A stretch of 64,000 bases of DNA from Streptacidiphilus sp041262165 (GTDB lineage Bacteria > Actinomycetota > Actinomycetes > Streptomycetales > Streptomycetaceae). Under the pieces are notes generated by a model that saw only the letters and a program-made list of their open reading frames with translations, was not told the DNA's origin and ran no database searches. Shown one piece after another: positions 32,375 to 43,693 of this stretch (positions are counted from its first letter, which is position 1; every line of letters begins with the position of its first letter). Made by a program: the position numbers and the translations under genes. The stretch lies in the NCBI RefSeq assembly GCF_041262165.1, contig NZ_JBGCBY010000006.1, positions 62,001 through 126,000 of the forward strand, in the 5' to 3' direction.

Positions 32375-32860
32375 GTGAATCCCTCTCTCCTCCTCATCAT
32401 GGTCGTCATGTTCGGGGCCATGTTCATGATGACCCGCTCTGCGAAGAAGAAGCAGGCGCAGGCCGCCGATATGCGCAACAAGATGGAGCCCGGCTCCGGC
32501 GTCCGCACCATCGGCGGTATGTACGCCCTGGTCAAGGCCGTCAACGACGACTCCGTCGAGCTGGAGGTCGCCCCCGGCGTCCACGCCATCTACGCGAAGA
32601 ACGCCATCGCGGTCGTGATGGACGGCGTCGAGTACAACCGCATCGTCCACGGCGACAGCCCTGAGGACGACGAGCTTGAGCTCGACGGCGAGGCGTCCGC
32701 CGTGTCGGCCGAGGCCGTGCCGGCCGACCAGGCCGAGGCCCCCATCGTGCTCGACAAGACCGCCGCTGCGGACAAGCCCGCGGACACGGTCGTGGTTGAG
32801 ACCGAGGAGAAGATCGACACTGCGGAGCCCGCCGCAGACAAGGGCGTCACCGCCAAGTAG
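32375..32860 (+). CDS. yajC: preprotein translocase subunit YajC
   Basis: Small Sec-associated membrane protein. 161 aa: one N-terminal helix (LLLIMVVMFGAMFMMTRS), then the YajC domain with KKKQAQAADMRNKMEPGSGVRTIGG... and VELEVAPGVHAIYAKNAIAVV. An acidic Ala/Glu/Asp-rich tail of about 60 residues follows, longer than in E. coli YajC. GTG at 32375 with AAAGGACC upstream; the in-frame start at 32315 is upstream of this site and unlikely. First gene of the yajC-secD-secF unit. Confidence 0.9.
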   Translation: MNPSLLLIMVVMFGAMFMMTRSAKKKQAQAADMRNKMEPGSGVRTIGGMYALVKAVNDDSVELEVAPGVHAIYAKNAIAVVMDGVEYNRIVHGDSPEDDELELDGEASAVSAEAVPADQAEAPIVLDKTAAADKPADTVVVETEEKIDTAEPAADKGVTAK

Positions 32861-33008
32861 CCTGCCCACAACGGCAGACTTCCCCGGAGCCGCTGGCTCC
32901 GGACGGCTCCACAGGATCGCTGCGTCGTGATCGCGCCGCCCCCTGCCCGCCGACCCCCGGCGGCGGTGGCGCGACCCACCCACGGCATGGACAGAGAGAA
33001 TCGAGAAG

Positions 33009-34751
33009 GTGGCATCACCCAAATCCCGTCCGCGTGACGGATACCCGGGGCGTGCGCTGAGCCTGATCCTGGTGACGGTGGTGGCCCTGGTGGCCATCAT
33101 GTTCGCCACCGGGAACACCAAGCCGCGCCTTGGCATCGACCTCGCCGGCGGCTCGAGCGTCACCCTCAAGGCACAGGCCCCGGTGGGCAACCCCGGTGCG
33201 GTCAACTCGACCAGCATGAACGAGGCCGTCTCGATTCTGCAGCAGCGAGTCAACGCCTTCGGTGTGTCCGAGGCGACGGTGCAGACCCAGGGCAGCGACA
33301 CGATCATCGTGACGATCCCCAAGGGCACCAACTCGCAGCAGATCGCCGACGAGATCGGCAAGACCGCGCTGCTGTACTTCCGGCCGGTCCTCGCCGAGGC
33401 ACCCTCCGGGGTCGCCGTCACCCCGACCCCCTCGACCTCTTCCACCGCCAAGGCGTCAGGCTCGCCGAGCGCGACGGCGCCCTCCGGGTCTGCCTCGGCC
33501 TCCGCGAAGCCGTCCGCGAGCAAGACCCAGGGCGATGCAGTGACCCAGGCCCTCAAGGCCCCCACGCCCCTTGCAACCGCCAAGGCGTCCTCGTCGGCGA
33601 ACCCGTCCAGTAGTGCGGCGTCCAGCGCCGCGCTGACCAGCGGAACGGTGCCCGCGGACCTCACCGCACCGTTCAACAACCTGGACTGCTCGCAGCCGAC
33701 GCAGCGGTCCAAGGACTACCAGACGGCCACCACCGCCAATGCGATTGCCTGTTCCTCGACGGCGATCGGCGGGGTGTACTACAAGTACGCGCTGGGACCG
33801 GTGTCCGTTCCCGGCACCAACATCAGCAGCGCCTCGGCGGGTGTCAGCCAGCAGACCGGCGCCTGGCAGGTCAACCTGAGCTTCAACTCCCAGGGCACCA
33901 CGCAGTTCACCAACACCACGGGGACGCTGGCGACCAAGACGTCGCCGCAGAACCAGTTCGCGATCGTTCTGGACGGCACGGTGCAGTCCTCGCCGTCCGT
34001 CGCGGCGGCCATCCCCGGCGGCCAGGCACAGATCACCGGTAGCTTCACCCAGCAGGAGGCCACCGGCCTCGCCAACGTGCTGAACTTCGGCGCGCTGCCG
34101 CTGACCTTCCAGCAGCAGGACTTCACGACGGTCTCGCCCGAGCTCGGCGGCAGCCAGCTCACCGCAGGCCTGGTGTCCGGCGCCATCGGTCTCGCGCTGG
34201 TGATCCTCTACTCGCTGCTCTACTACCGCGGCCTCGGCCTGGTGGCCATCGCAGGCCTCGCCGTCTCCGCCGCGCTGACGTACGCGATCATGTCGCTGCT
34301 CGGTGGGACGATCGGGTTCGCTCTGAACCTGCCGGCCATCTGTGGCGCGATCGTGGCCATCGGTATCACCGCGGACTCCTTCGTCGTCTACTTCGAACGG
34401 ATCCGCGACGAGCTCCGCACCGGTACCTCGCTCCGCCCCTCCGTGCAACGGGCCTGGCCCAAGGCCCGGCGCACCATCCTGGTCGCGGACTTCGTGTCCT
34501 TCCTGGCTGCGGCGGTGCTGTACTTCTTCACCGTCGGCAAGGTCCAGGGCTTCGCGTTCACGCTGGGTCTCACCACCCTGCTGGACGTCGTGGTGATCTT
34601 CCTCTTCACCAAGCCGCTGATCTCGCTCCTGGCCCGACGCAAGTTCTTCTCGGACGGCCACCCCATGTCCGGGCTCGACCCGTCGCGCCTGGGCATTCGT
34701 CCGCCGCTTCGAGGCGGCCGCCGTCGTCCCGCCGAGACCAAGGAGGCATGA
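33009..34751 (+). CDS. secD: protein translocase subunit SecD
   Basis: Proton-motive-force driven partner of SecYEG. 580 aa: one membrane helix near 17-34, a periplasmic P1 region (GIDLAGGSSVTLKA) split by a Ser/Ala/Pro-rich low-complexity insert of roughly 70 residues (about 140-210), and then the C-terminal five-helix RND-type unit. That unit includes GIGITADSFVVYFERIRDEL and RRTILVADFVSFLAAAVLYFF. GTG start. secF follows after four bases. Confidence 0.95.
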   Translation: MASPKSRPRDGYPGRALSLILVTVVALVAIMFATGNTKPRLGIDLAGGSSVTLKAQAPVGNPGAVNSTSMNEAVSILQQRVNAFGVSEATVQTQGSDTIIVTIPKGTNSQQIADEIGKTALLYFRPVLAEAPSGVAVTPTPSTSSTAKASGSPSATAPSGSASASAKPSASKTQGDAVTQALKAPTPLATAKASSSANPSSSAASSAALTSGTVPADLTAPFNNLDCSQPTQRSKDYQTATTANAIACSSTAIGGVYYKYALGPVSVPGTNISSASAGVSQQTGAWQVNLSFNSQGTTQFTNTTGTLATKTSPQNQFAIVLDGTVQSSPSVAAAIPGGQAQITGSFTQQEATGLANVLNFGALPLTFQQQDFTTVSPELGGSQLTAGLVSGAIGLALVILYSLLYYRGLGLVAIAGLAVSAALTYAIMSLLGGTIGFALNLPAICGAIVAIGITADSFVVYFERIRDELRTGTSLRPSVQRAWPKARRTILVADFVSFLAAAVLYFFTVGKVQGFAFTLGLTTLLDVVVIFLFTKPLISLLARRKFFSDGHPMSGLDPSRLGIRPPLRGGRRRPAETKEA

Positions 34752-34755
34752 CCAG

Positions 34756-35910
34756 ATGTCACGCTTCGGCAATATCGGCCACCGGCTCTTCACCGGTGAG
34801 GTCAGCATCGACTTCGTCGGCCGCCGCAAGCTCTGGGTCGCCATCTCCGGCGTCATCCTGCTCGCGGCCGTCGTCGGCCTGGGAGTGCGCGGCCTGAATC
34901 TGGGCATCGAGTTCAAGGGCGGCGAGATCTACACGATCTCCAAGCCCGGACTGACGATCAGCCAGGCGCAGACCCTCGCGCACGACATCACCGGGGACAG
35001 CAACTCGGTGGTGCAGTCGGCGACCAGCAGCGCGGGTCAGCAGATCACGATCCAGATCAACGCGTCGGAGAACGTGTCGGTCGCCAAGGCCACCAGCGAG
35101 ATCACCTCCCAGCTGGGCATCTCCCACACGCAGATCAGCACCCAGTCGATCGGCGCCAGCTGGGGCAAGGACATCAGCAAGAAGGCCCTCTACGGCCTGA
35201 TCGCCTTCATGGTGCTGGTGACCCTCTACCTCGCCGTCGCGTTCGAGTGGCGACTCGCCGTCGCCGCCCTGGTCGCGCTCATCCACGACCTCGTCATCAC
35301 CATCGGCGTGTACGCGCTGATGGGCTTCACGGTCACCTCGGGTACGGTGATCGGCTTCCTGACCGTCCTCGGCTACTCGCTGTACGACACCGTCGTCGTC
35401 TTCGACGGCCTCAAGGACGCCACCAAGAAGCTCACCACCCAGACCAAGCTGACCTACAGCGACGCGGCCAACCGCTCGCTGAACGGCACCCTGGTCCGCT
35501 CGATCAACACCACCATCCTGGCGCTCCTCCCGGTCGCCGCGCTTCTGTTCATCGGCGGCGGGCTGCTGGGTGCGGGCACGCTGAACGACATCTCGCTCGC
35601 GCTGTTCGTCGGCCTGAGCGCCGGTGCCTACTCCTCGATCTGCGTCGCCACTCCGCTGGTGGCCTGGCTCAAGGAGAAGCAGCCCGAGTACCAGGCCCTC
35701 GCCAAGCGGGTCGCGCAGCGCCGTGCCTCCGACGCGAAGGCCGAGGCCGAGGGTCGTGCCGTGTCCTCGGACGACCCCGACGGCGGGGCGGGCGACTCCG
35801 ACGACCCGCAGGACAACGTCCCGGTCGGCAGCGGCAGTGGCAGCGGAGTGCGGCGCCAGCCCACCAACCGCAGCCGCAGCGACCGTCGCACCTCCGGCAA
35901 GCGGAAGTAG
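34756..35910 (+). CDS. secF: protein translocase subunit SecF
   Basis: Complex partner of SecD. 384 aa, six membrane helices: FVGRRKLWVAISGVILLAAVVGL, GLNLGIEFKGGEIY (conserved in SecF), GFLTVLGYSLYDTVVVFDGLKD and LFVGLSAGAYSSICVATPLVAWLKEKQPEY. The C-terminal 70 residues are a charged, disordered Asp/Gly/Ser/Arg tail. ATG, four bases after secD. Confidence 0.95.
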   Translation: MSRFGNIGHRLFTGEVSIDFVGRRKLWVAISGVILLAAVVGLGVRGLNLGIEFKGGEIYTISKPGLTISQAQTLAHDITGDSNSVVQSATSSAGQQITIQINASENVSVAKATSEITSQLGISHTQISTQSIGASWGKDISKKALYGLIAFMVLVTLYLAVAFEWRLAVAALVALIHDLVITIGVYALMGFTVTSGTVIGFLTVLGYSLYDTVVVFDGLKDATKKLTTQTKLTYSDAANRSLNGTLVRSINTTILALLPVAALLFIGGGLLGAGTLNDISLALFVGLSAGAYSSICVATPLVAWLKEKQPEYQALAKRVAQRRASDAKAEAEGRAVSSDDPDGGAGDSDDPQDNVPVGSGSGSGVRRQPTNRSRSDRRTSGKRK

Positions 35911-35920
35911 GGAAACCGGC

Positions 35921-36466
35921 GTGAGTACCGACGATCTGGCCGCGCTGCTGGCTGCCCGGATCCGCGACGTCCCGGACTACCCCAAGCCCGGAGTGGTCTT
36001 CAAGGACATCGCCCCGTTGCTGGCCGACGCCGAGGGCTTCGGCGCCCTCGTCGACCACCTGGCGGAGCGGGCCAAGGCCCTGGGCGCGACCAAGATCGTC
36101 GGACTCGAGGCCCGCGGGTTCATCCTCGCGGCCCCGGCCGCGTACGCCGCAGGAGCGGGGTTCGTCCCGGTCCGCAAGGAGGGCAAGCTCCCCGGAGCCT
36201 GCCACCGCCAGGCGTACGAGCTGGAGTACGGCTCCGCGGTGATAGAGGTCCAGTGCGACGCCTTTGTTCCCGGTGAGCGGGTCCTGGTCGTCGACGACGT
36301 GCTCGCCACCGGCGGCACCGTGGAGGCGTCCCTCGACCTGGTGCGCCGGGCCGGCGCCGAGCTCGCGGGCGTGGTCGTGCTGATGGAGCTCGGCTTCCTC
36401 GGCGGCCGCGCACGCCTCGCCGCGCACCTGGGCGACGCTCCGCTGGAAGCGGTCATCGCGGTCTGA
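35921..36466 (+). CDS. apt: adenine phosphoribosyltransferase
   Basis: Salvages adenine to AMP using PRPP. 181 aa type I PRTase. RIRDVPDYPKPGVVFKDIAPLL is typical of APRT, GLEARGFILAAPAAYAAG lies in the base-binding region, and VLVVDDVLATGGT is the PRPP-binding loop. GTG at 35921, ten bases after secF, so co-transcribed with the sec genes. The secF-apt-relA order is well conserved in actinobacteria. Confidence 0.95.
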   Translation: MSTDDLAALLAARIRDVPDYPKPGVVFKDIAPLLADAEGFGALVDHLAERAKALGATKIVGLEARGFILAAPAAYAAGAGFVPVRKEGKLPGACHRQAYELEYGSAVIEVQCDAFVPGERVLVVDDVLATGGTVEASLDLVRRAGAELAGVVVLMELGFLGGRARLAAHLGDAPLEAVIAV

Positions 36467-36511
36467 CCGCCACTCGAGAACAAACGCGCGAAAGCACGCG
36501 TGAAAGCACAG

Positions 36512-36552
36512 CCTGGGGCGGGTCACCGGAACGTACTGTGGCCCGCCCCAGG
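36512..36552 (+). terminator. hairpin between apt and relA
   Basis: CCTGGGGCGGG at 36512-36522 pairs perfectly with its complement at 36542-36552, and the inner bases can extend the stem. It probably ends the sec-apt transcript. Confidence 0.55.
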
Positions 36553-36642
36553 CGTCCCGGAGAACGACTGTCGTTGCCGCTCGGTACCATGGAGTACTCG
36601 CCGTGTTTGAAGCCTCGGCGATTCGCGCCTTTAGGAGTGCAC

Positions 36643-39114
<2,472 letters not shown>

Positions 39115-39133
39115 CGAGCGCACCGGCTCGGCT

Positions 39134-39179
39134 CGTGCGAGAGGCCCTCACCCCCAGGGGGGTGAGGGCCTCTCGCACG
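39134..39179. terminator. bidirectional terminator between relA and the DUF349 gene
   Basis: A stem of about 20 bp (CGTGCGAGAGGCCCTCACCC and complement) around a short loop, between two convergent genes. Confidence 0.8.
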
Positions 39180-39196
39180 TCATACGCCGGCAGGCT

Positions 39197-40426
39197 CTAG
39201 CCGCCGAACTCCTGCAGACCCTTGAGGGCCTGGTCGAGCAGCTCGCGGCGGCCCGCCAGCTCGGTTTCGAGCTTGGCCACGCGGGAGTTGTCGCCCTTCG
39301 CCCGCGCTGCCTCGATCTGCTTCTCCAGCTTGTCCACGGCCGCCTGCAGCAGGCCCGTCATCCCCTGCGCACGCGCGCGGGCCTCCGGGTTGCTGCGCTG
39401 CCACTCGGCCTCCTCGGCCTCCCGGATCGCCCGGTCGACGGTGTGCAGCCGGGCCTCCAGCTTGGGCCGGGCGTCGCGCGGCACGTGGCCGATCTCCTCC
39501 CAGCGCTCGCTGATCGAGCGGTAGGACGCCTTGACGGCCTTGAGGTCCCCGATCGGAAGCAGCGCCTCCGCCTCGACCAGCAGGGCCTCCTTGAGCTTCT
39601 GGTTCTCCTTCTCCTCGGCGTCACGCTCGTCGAACACCGCCGAACGCGCCTGGAAGAACACGTCCTGCGCGCCCCGGAAGCGGGTCCACAGCTCGTCCTC
39701 GGCCTCGCGCTGGGCGCGGCCTGCCGCCTTCCACTCCGCCATCAGCTCGCGGTAACGCGCCGCGGTGGCGCCCCAGTCCGTGGAGCCGGACAGCGACTCG
39801 GCCTCCTTGGCCAGCTTCTCCTTGTGCTGCCTGGCCTCGTCGCGCTGCTGGTCCAGCGTCGCGAAGTGGGCCTTGCGGCGCTTGGAGAAGGTCGACCGGG
39901 CGTGCGAGAAGCGGTGCCAGAGCTCGTCGTCGGACTTGCGGTCGAGCCGGGGCAGGCCCTTCCAGGTGTCCACCAGGGCGCGCAGCCGGTCCCCGGCCTC
40001 CCGCCACTGGGTCGACTCGGCGAGCTGCTCGGCCTCGGCGACCAGGGCCTCCTTGGCGACCTTGGCCTCGTCCTGGGCCTTGGCGCGCGCGGCCTTGCGC
40101 TCCTCGCGACGGCTCTCGACCTCGCCGACCAGCGCCTCCAGGCGCTTCGCCAGCACGTCCAGGTCACCGACCGCATGGCCCTCGGTCACCTGCGCCTGCA
40201 GGTGCTCGATCGCGGTCATCGCGTCCTTCGCGGCCAGGTCCGTCGTGCGGACCCGGCGCTCCAGCAGTCCGATCTCGACCGCGATTCCCTCGTACTTCCG
40301 GGTGAAGTAGGCAAGTGCCTCGTCGGGGGAACCTGCCTGCCACGAGCCGACGACACGCTCGCCCTCGGCCGTCCGCACGTAGACGGTCCCCTCGTCGTCG
40401 ACACGGCCCCACGGGTCGCTGGTCAC
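39197..40426 (-). CDS. DUF349 repeat coiled-coil protein
   Basis: 409 aa, almost entirely helical, with at least three DUF349 repeats recognisable by spaced W..A...R..DDELW.RF..A blocks: DTWKGLPRLDRKSDDELWHRFSHA, EWKAAGRAQREAEDELWTRFRGA and SERWEEIGHVPRDARPKLEARLH. The GTG at 40426 directly follows GGAGGAGGCG. The convergent pairing with relA is familiar from other Streptomyces genomes. Function unknown, although a DNA- or RNA-associated scaffold would fit the fold. Confidence 0.88.
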   Translation of the reverse strand: MTSDPWGRVDDEGTVYVRTAEGERVVGSWQAGSPDEALAYFTRKYEGIAVEIGLLERRVRTTDLAAKDAMTAIEHLQAQVTEGHAVGDLDVLAKRLEALVGEVESRREERKAARAKAQDEAKVAKEALVAEAEQLAESTQWREAGDRLRALVDTWKGLPRLDRKSDDELWHRFSHARSTFSKRRKAHFATLDQQRDEARQHKEKLAKEAESLSGSTDWGATAARYRELMAEWKAAGRAQREAEDELWTRFRGAQDVFFQARSAVFDERDAEEKENQKLKEALLVEAEALLPIGDLKAVKASYRSISERWEEIGHVPRDARPKLEARLHTVDRAIREAEEAEWQRSNPEARARAQGMTGLLQAAVDKLEKQIEAARAKGDNSRVAKLETELAGRRELLDQALKGLQEFGG

Positions 40427-40632
40427 AGCGCCTCCTCCATATGGTGGCCCTCCGCCAGGAGGCAAGGGCCACCGTCCACAGTTCGATGTCCGGCCGAGCT
40501 CAGAGTCGCCGCCGGGTCAAGGCACCCTACAAGACGCCAACATAGGCGACCGGCCCCGGTGCTGTCCGTATCCCGGCGGCGAAAACTGCCCCGCGCGCCG
40601 CCGGTCCGGTATCGGCCCCGGCCGGGTCCGCC

Positions 40633-41493
40633 TCAGCCCTTCGCGGTGGTGACCGAGTTCATCACGACGCTCTGCAGTGGAGCCCCGTCCCCGGTTCCGT
40701 TGGCGTTGTTGGTGCCGGCCGCCGCCACCCGCTGCAGGATGTCCAGGCCGCCGGTGATGGTGCCGAACGGGGTGTAGCTGGCCGGCAACTGGCTGTCCTT
40801 GTAGACCAGGAAGAACTGGCTGCCCCCGGTGTGGGCCTGGCCGGTGTTCGCCATCGCCACGGTCCCGGCCGGGTAGGTGCCGCCCTTGAGCGCGGTGTCC
40901 TTCAGGTTCTCGTCCGGGATGGTGTAACCGGGGCCGCCGGAGCCCGAACCGGTCGGGTCGCCGCACTGCAGCACCGACAGCCCGCCGGTGGTCAGCCGGT
41001 GGCACTTCACATGGTCGAAGAAGTGCTGTCCGGCCAGGAAGACGAAGGAGTTGACCGTGTGCGGAGCGTTGGCCGCGTCCAGCTTCAGCGTCACCGGGCC
41101 GCAGTTGGTGTCGAGGGTCGCCGTGTACGACGCCTTGGTGTCGATGGACATCGCCGGCTCGGCCTTCCACTGCTTGCTCCCCGGCGTTCCCGCCGCAGCC
41201 GTGGTGCAGCCCTGCACGTGCACCGCGGCCGCGCTGGCCGTGGCCTTCGGCGAGGCCGAAGACGCGGCCACCGGCTTCGTCTTGGAACCCGACCCGCTCA
41301 GCGCCCACGCCCCGCCGGCGACGCCCGCCACGGCGACCACCGCGACGCCTACTACCGCCGTCCGCTTTCGCGCCCGAACCACCGACTGAGCGCGCTTCTC
41401 CGCCTGGCGCTGGTACTTCAGCCGCTCCAGTTCCCGACGCCGCTTCTCCTTGTCCTTGGGGAGAGGCTTGCTGGGCTTGTCGTTGGGTGCCAC
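40633..41493 (-). CDS. membrane-anchored peptidyl-prolyl cis-trans isomerase (cyclophilin)
   Basis: 286 aa. A charged Lys/Arg/Glu-rich coiled N-terminus (about 1-44), one membrane helix (AVVGVAVVAVAGVAGGAWAL), a Ser/Ala-rich linker, and a cyclophilin domain exposed outside. The cyclophilin domain starts at NCGPVTLKLDAANAPHTVNSFV, with FFDHVKCHRL, GGPGYTIPDE, GTVAMANTGQAHTGGSQFFL and FGTITGGLDILQRV. The QFF and active-site Arg of cyclophilins are present, suggesting an active extracytoplasmic foldase. GTG at 41493 after AGGAGTGAC. Divergent from the metallohydrolase gene. Confidence 0.92.
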   Translation of the reverse strand: MAPNDKPSKPLPKDKEKRRRELERLKYQRQAEKRAQSVVRARKRTAVVGVAVVAVAGVAGGAWALSGSGSKTKPVAASSASPKATASAAAVHVQGCTTAAAGTPGSKQWKAEPAMSIDTKASYTATLDTNCGPVTLKLDAANAPHTVNSFVFLAGQHFFDHVKCHRLTTGGLSVLQCGDPTGSGSGGPGYTIPDENLKDTALKGGTYPAGTVAMANTGQAHTGGSQFFLVYKDSQLPASYTPFGTITGGLDILQRVAAAGTNNANGTGDGAPLQSVVMNSVTTAKG

Positions 41494-41707
41494 CGACCGT
41501 CACTCCTTCACGTACGCCACACCTCGGCGGTGGGGATCTTCGTACCCGTTGGCCGCTCAGTGTAGGGAGGGAATCTGAAAGCCGAAGGGCAACCCCGCCA
41601 CTACGCGCCCCGCCGGTAACGGGTTCGCGATCGTCCCCGCCCCGCCGGTAGGCTGCCTGCAGTCTTCCTTCGCCGCTACAACCGCCTCCGACGTGCAAAG
41701 GACCAAC

Positions 41708-42415
41708 GTGTTCATCGCCGGTTTCCCCGCAGGGGCCTGGGGCACCAACTGCTACCTGGTCGCCCCCGCCTCCGGCGAGGAATGTGTGATCGTCGACCCG
41801 GGGCACGAGGCCACCGCCGGGGTCGAGGAGGCCGTCCGCGAGCACGGCCTCAAGCCGGTCGCCGTCGTCCTCACGCACGGGCACATCGACCACGTCGCCT
41901 CGGTCATGCCGATCTGCGGCGCACGCGGCATCCCGGCCTGGATCCACCCCGAGGACCGTTACATGCTCGCCGACCCCGAGAAGGCGCTCGGCCGCTCGCT
42001 CGGCGCGCAGTTGATGGGCGAGCTCACCGTCGGCGAGCCCGACGACCTGCGCATCCTCACCGACGGCAGCGTCCTCGACCTCGCCGGTCTGCGGCTCACC
42101 GTGGACCACGCACCCGGCCATACCGGGGGGTCGGTGACCTTCAGGACCCCCGCCGCTCCGGACCTCCCCCCGGTGCTCTTCTCGGGTGACCTGCTCTTCG
42201 CCGGCTCCGTAGGACGAACCGATCTACCCGGAGGCGACCACGACGCCCTCCTGAAGTCGCTGGCCCGCGTGTGCCTGCCGCTCCAGGACGAGACCGTGGT
42301 GCTCTCCGGCCACGGCCCCCAGACCACCATCGGCCGCGAACGCGCCGGCAACCCGTACCTGCGCCAGGTCGCGGGCGTGACGACCGAGCCCGGCGCACCG
42401 CGCCGGGGACTCTGA
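41708..42415 (+). CDS. metallo-beta-lactamase fold hydrolase (glyoxalase II-like)
   Basis: 235 aa. THGHIDH at 56-62 and HAPGHTGGS, FSGDLLFAGSVGRTD and SGHGPQTTIG give the full set of His and Asp ligands for two metals, in the glyoxalase II/YcbL-type pattern. The GTG at 41708 follows AAAGGA; the in-frame GTG at 41693 has no site. Twelve bases before the hisS start, so co-transcribed with hisS-aspS. Likely a thioester hydrolase. Substrate not determinable. Confidence 0.9.
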   Translation: MFIAGFPAGAWGTNCYLVAPASGEECVIVDPGHEATAGVEEAVREHGLKPVAVVLTHGHIDHVASVMPICGARGIPAWIHPEDRYMLADPEKALGRSLGAQLMGELTVGEPDDLRILTDGSVLDLAGLRLTVDHAPGHTGGSVTFRTPAAPDLPPVLFSGDLLFAGSVGRTDLPGGDHDALLKSLARVCLPLQDETVVLSGHGPQTTIGRERAGNPYLRQVAGVTTEPGAPRRGL

Positions 42416-42427
42416 TTGAGACGAGAC

Positions 42428-43693
42428 GTGAGTAGCTCCTTCCAGGCCCCCAAGGGGACCTACGACATCCTGCCCGCGGAGTCCGCCACGGTGCTTGCCG
42501 TGCGCGAGGCGATCGCCGCCCCGCTGCGCCGCGCGGGCTACGGGTACATCGAGACACCGGTCTTCGAGGACATCAACCTGTTCTCCCGAGGTGTCGGCGA
42601 GTCCACCGACATCGTGAGCAAGGAGATGTTCACCCTCACGACCCTCGGCGGCGACGAACTCGCGCTGCGCCCCGAGGCGACGGCCTCGGTGCTGCGGGCC
42701 ACTCTTGAGGCCAATCTGCACCGGATCGGCAACCTGCCGGTCAAACTCTGGTACTCCGGCTCGCAGTACCGCTACGAGAAGCCGCAGAAGGGCCGCTACC
42801 GCCAGTTCTGGCAGGTCGGCGCGGAGGCCATCGGCGCCGAGGACCCGGCGCTGGACGCCGAGTTGATCATCCTGGCCTCCGATGCCTACCGCTCCCTCGG
42901 CCTGCGCAACTTCCGCATCCTGCTCAACAGCCTCGGCGACAGGCAGTGCCGACCGGTCTACCGCGCCGCCCTGCAGGAGTTCCTGCACGGCCTCGACCTG
43001 GACGCCGACACGGTCCGGCGCGCCGAGATCAACCCGCTGCGGGTGCTCGACGACAAGCGCCCCGACGTCCAGAAGCAGCTCGTCGGCGCGCCCATGCTGG
43101 TGGACTACCTGTGCGAGGACTGCAAGGCGTACCACGAGCAGGTCCGCGAGATCCTGACCGCCTCCGGCGTCGCCTTCGAGGATGACCTCAAGCTGGTCCG
43201 GGGTCTCGACTACTACACCCGTACCACCTTCGAGTTCGTGCACGACGGCCTCGGCGCGCAGTCGGCCGTCGGCGGCGGCGGGCGTTACGACGGGCTGTCC
43301 GAGATGATCGGCGGACCCGCGCTGCCCTCCGTCGGCTGGGCGCTGGGTGTGGACCGAACCGTTCTGGCGCTGGAGGCCGAAGGCATCGAGCTGCCGGCAC
43401 CGCGCAGCAGTGACGTCTTCGCCGTTCCGCTTGGCGAGCAGGCCCGCAGCGTGCTCTTCGGCGTGGTCACCGAACTCCGCCGCGACGGCGTCAGCGCCGA
43501 CTTCGCGTACGGCGGCAAGGGACTCAAGGCGGCCATGAAGGCCGCGGACCGCTCCGGCGCGCGCTTCGCGCTGGTCGCCGGGGAGCGGGATCTCGCCGAA
43601 GGCCTGGTGCAGCTCAAGGACCTCACCACCGGTGACCAGACCCCGGTCGCCCTGGACGCTCTCGTCACCACCCTCAAGGAGAAGCTCAAGTGA
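42428..43693 (+). CDS. hisS: histidine--tRNA ligase
   Basis: Class II synthetase, 421 aa. FQAPKGTYDILP start, motif 1 near GYGYIETPVFED, motif 2 KLWYSGSQYRYEKPQKGRYRQFWQVGAEAIG, His-specific RGLDYYTRTTFEFV and motif 3 SAVGGGGRYDGL...PSVGWALGVDR, then an anticodon-binding domain. GTG at 42428; the TTG at 42416 is a weaker alternative. The aspS start overlaps its stop codon. Confidence 0.95.
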   Translation: MSSSFQAPKGTYDILPAESATVLAVREAIAAPLRRAGYGYIETPVFEDINLFSRGVGESTDIVSKEMFTLTTLGGDELALRPEATASVLRATLEANLHRIGNLPVKLWYSGSQYRYEKPQKGRYRQFWQVGAEAIGAEDPALDAELIILASDAYRSLGLRNFRILLNSLGDRQCRPVYRAALQEFLHGLDLDADTVRRAEINPLRVLDDKRPDVQKQLVGAPMLVDYLCEDCKAYHEQVREILTASGVAFEDDLKLVRGLDYYTRTTFEFVHDGLGAQSAVGGGGRYDGLSEMIGGPALPSVGWALGVDRTVLALEAEGIELPAPRSSDVFAVPLGEQARSVLFGVVTELRRDGVSADFAYGGKGLKAAMKAADRSGARFALVAGERDLAEGLVQLKDLTTGDQTPVALDALVTTLKEKLK